This document shows positions 5,587 through 7,255 of a stretch of 7,255 nucleotides of DNA, piece by piece. Source of the DNA: Desulfocapsa sulfexigens (lineage in GTDB: Bacteria > Desulfobacterota > Desulfobulbia > Desulfobulbales > Desulfocapsaceae). The notes beneath the pieces were generated by a model. It was given only the letters and a program-made list of their open reading frames with translations, had not been told where the DNA came from and did not search any database. Every line of letters begins with the position of its first letter. Position 1 is the first letter of the stretch. The DNA lies in NCBI GenBank assembly GCA_020721165.1, contig DYNG01000031.1:1-7255 (forward strand). The letters run 5' to 3'. The translations under genes and the position numbers were made by a program.

Positions 5587-5739
5587 TTCTTTCCGAATCT
5601 GCTTCTGCCCTCGAATAATATGGGTCTTCCCTTGAAGAGCGCACGAGTTTTGTGATAGCCTTTATAGAGAGAAAAATTTGAGGGGTATTGGTCGTTAGTT
5701 TTGAGTGCGCAATTCTGGGATCTCTTTTCATGAGGAAAA

Positions 5740-6213
5740 ATGATGGGGAACATGGCTTGGTGGCACTGGATTGTGGCAGGGGTGGTCTTGATTCTGCTGG
5801 AATTAGTGATCCCTTCATTTACCATTTTCTGGTTTGGTCTGGGGGCGCTGGTGACCGGAATGTTGCTGCTCATGCTGCCGTCGGTGGCGTTAAAATGGCA
5901 GATCCTGGTTTTTTTAGTCTCCAGCATCGCCTTTACCGTCTGCTGGTTCCGCTATTTTGTGCCTCGGAAGAGGATCAAGGATCTGTTGCATGATGAGCAG
6001 GCAGCCATTGGTCAGACCGGCATTGCTGCCAGTCGAGCCCTGATTGCCGGGGAAAAGGGACGGGTGGTGTTTTCGGTGCCAGTGCTGGGGGAGGAATCCT
6101 GGCCCTTTATTGCTGATGTGCCGGTTATGACTGGGGATCGGTTGCGGGTTGTGGCGGTCTTGCCGGCAGATCAGGGTGACTGCTTATTGAAGGTGGAAAA
6201 GGTGGGGGCGTGA
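5740..6213 (+). CDS. NfeD family membrane protein (short form, OB-fold C terminus)
   Basis: This 157-aa protein has three closely packed membrane segments (about 8-25, 28-47 and 51-70). They include the NfeD hallmarks 'LELVIPSF' after the first helix and 'WFGLGAL' in the second. A soluble beta-rich OB-fold domain follows (about 88-154), with the family pattern IGQTGIA, GRVVFS and GDRLRVVAV. It lacks the N-terminal ClpP-like serine protease domain of long NfeD proteins. Short NfeD proteins pair with stomatin/flotillin-type SPFH proteins, and one is encoded 39 nt downstream, so both probably form one inner-membrane complex. GAGGA (5732-5736) precedes two adjacent ATGs. The second, at 5743, has slightly better spacing and would give 156 aa. 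Confidence 0.88.
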   Translation: MMGNMAWWHWIVAGVVLILLELVIPSFTIFWFGLGALVTGMLLLMLPSVALKWQILVFLVSSIAFTVCWFRYFVPRKRIKDLLHDEQAAIGQTGIAASRALIAGEKGRVVFSVPVLGEESWPFIADVPVMTGDRLRVVAVLPADQGDCLLKVEKVGA

Positions 6214-6252
6214 TTCATTGCCCATCGGATCAGAAAAAAGGAGGAAGACATC

Positions 6253-7149
6253 ATGGATGTATGGCTGGTTATTGTGGGGGCGATTCTGGCGCTGGTGGTG
6301 GTTACGATTGTCAATGGGGTGAAAATCGTTCCCCAGGGCTTTGAATTCGTGGTCATGCGTCTTGGCAAATATCATACCACTCTTATGCCTGGGTTAAATC
6401 TGATTATTCCCTACATTGATACAATTGCCGCCAAGGTCACGAGAAAGGATATCTCGCTGGAAATTCCCAGTCAGGAGGTTATTACCCGTGATAATGCGGT
6501 GATCATTACCAACGCCATCGCCTTTATCAATATCCATACCCCTTATAAGGCCATCTTTGGTATTGATGATTACCAGCATGCCACCAGCAACCTGATCATG
6601 ACCAATCTGCGGGCTATAGTCGGACAGATGGATCTTGATGATGCGCTCAGTTCTCGAGAGCAGATCAAGGTCAAGCTGGTGCAGGCCATTGCCAACGAGC
6701 TTGAAGATTGGGGGCTGATGGTCAAGAGTATTGAGATTCAGGATATCAAGCCCTCGGTCACCATGCAGGCATCCATGGAGCGGCAGGCGGCTGCTGAACG
6801 AATCCGCCGGGCCGCGATTACTGAGGCGGAGGGAGAAAAGCAGGCGGCCATTCTGACGGCGGAAGGACAGAAACAGAGGGTTATTCTTGATGCGGAAGGA
6901 AGTCTGGAGGCCTCCAGAAAAGAAGCCGAAGCGAAAATAGTGCTTGCCAATGCGACCAGGGACGCTTTGGCTCTGGTGCAGCAGGGGATTGGCGGAGAGT
7001 CGCTACCGGCCCTTTATCTGCTGGGAGAAAAGTATATAGCCACCCTGGAGCACTTAGCTGTCTCTGGCAATGCCAAAACTATTGTTCTGCCCGCTGATCT
7101 GCCTGCCGCGCTTCAGGGAATGTTTGGGCTGAAGGCCGGAAAAGAATAA
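6253..7149 (+). CDS. qmcA: SPFH/Band 7 domain protein, QmcA/stomatin-like
   Basis: This 298-aa protein is anchored by one N-terminal membrane helix (about 3-21). The SPFH domain follows, starting VKIVPQGFEFVVMRLGKY (23-40) with PGLNLIIPYID (46-56) and the strands DISLEIPSQEVITRDNAV (66-83). The stomatin-type sequence 'SSREQIK' comes later, near residues 133-139. Residues about 173-240 are a long Ala/Glu/Lys/Arg helix with repeated EAEGEKQAAI, TAEGQKQRVI and DAEGSLEA segments, the oligomerising coiled coil typical of stomatin and QmcA. The C terminus (GNAKTIVLPADLP, 272-284) is also typical. Such proteins form large ring or cage oligomers in the inner membrane, thought to organise microdomains and regulate proteases such as FtsH. 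AGGAGG at 6239-6244 gives a firm start. The preceding NfeD gene is the expected partner. The symbol is by family resemblance. Confidence 0.9.
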   Translation: MDVWLVIVGAILALVVVTIVNGVKIVPQGFEFVVMRLGKYHTTLMPGLNLIIPYIDTIAAKVTRKDISLEIPSQEVITRDNAVIITNAIAFINIHTPYKAIFGIDDYQHATSNLIMTNLRAIVGQMDLDDALSSREQIKVKLVQAIANELEDWGLMVKSIEIQDIKPSVTMQASMERQAAAERIRRAAITEAEGEKQAAILTAEGQKQRVILDAEGSLEASRKEAEAKIVLANATRDALALVQQGIGGESLPALYLLGEKYIATLEHLAVSGNAKTIVLPADLPAALQGMFGLKAGKE

Positions 7150-7255
7150 GGGACCTATTCGTGAGAGGGGTTTTATTGGGGGGTGAGGTTCCATTGTGAT
7201 CATCTCAAAATGATCCCTGCCAAGAAGGTGGCCTCGGGTAAGCGAGTGTGACTTG
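7150..7255. other. Non-coding tail after the SPFH gene; no clear terminator
   Basis: This stretch has G-rich runs (7164-7185) and a weak 6-bp hairpin, GATCAT (7198-7203) with ATGATC (7210-7215), without a U-tract. I see no gene start or tRNA fold in it. Confidence 0.4.

Noticed and set aside
7187..7255. Possible tRNA or terminator near the right edge
   Set aside because: Only a 6-bp AT-rich hairpin without a U-tract is visible; no cloverleaf or TTCGA-like arm can be built.

Overview
The window looks like chromosomal core sequence from a Gram-negative bacterium. The best guess is a sulfate-reducing or related deltaproteobacterium (Desulfobulbales/Desulfuromonadia-like). The basis is an outer-membrane barrel protein of the type common in those groups (DUF3373-like), a tgt-yajC pair, moderate G+C and AT-rich intergenic DNA. 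This placement is inferred from protein style, not from a marker gene. I see no insertion sequence, phage gene, CRISPR array, tRNA or rRNA.

Left part (1-1353, minus strand): a pgeF/yfiH-family gene (multicopper oxidase-like purine nucleoside/peptidoglycan-editing enzyme), then thiS (sulfur carrier), then the first 29 codons of thiG (thiazole synthase), which runs off the left edge. thiS-thiG is a thiamine thiazole module. A good sigma70-type promoter candidate lies between pgeF and thiS, so the thi genes may be transcribed independently.

Middle (about 1429-3259, minus strand): a 500-codon gene for a secreted outer-membrane beta-barrel protein. It has a strong ribosome binding site, a signal peptide, a periplasmic coiled coil and a C-terminal Phe. 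It is followed by a 3' UTR hairpin and a clear intrinsic terminator. A long AT-rich divergent intergenic region (3047-3639) separates it from the right-hand genes.

Right part (3640-7149, plus strand): tgt (queuosine tRNA-guanine transglycosylase), yajC (Sec translocon accessory), an unrecognised 77-aa coiled-coil protein, a short NfeD-family membrane protein and a QmcA/stomatin-like SPFH protein. tgt and yajC are usually followed by secD and secF; here they are not. NfeD and the SPFH protein form a classic partner pair, probably a membrane-microdomain scaffold. The gaps flanking yajC carry two clean RNA hairpins without U-tracts.

No wholly new system stands out. The most worthwhile leads are the two divergent genes (porin and tgt), each preceded by a Shine-Dalgarno-equipped micro-ORF that overlaps the start codon; the perfect 10-bp inverted repeat downstream of yajC; and the uncharacterised 77-aa protein.
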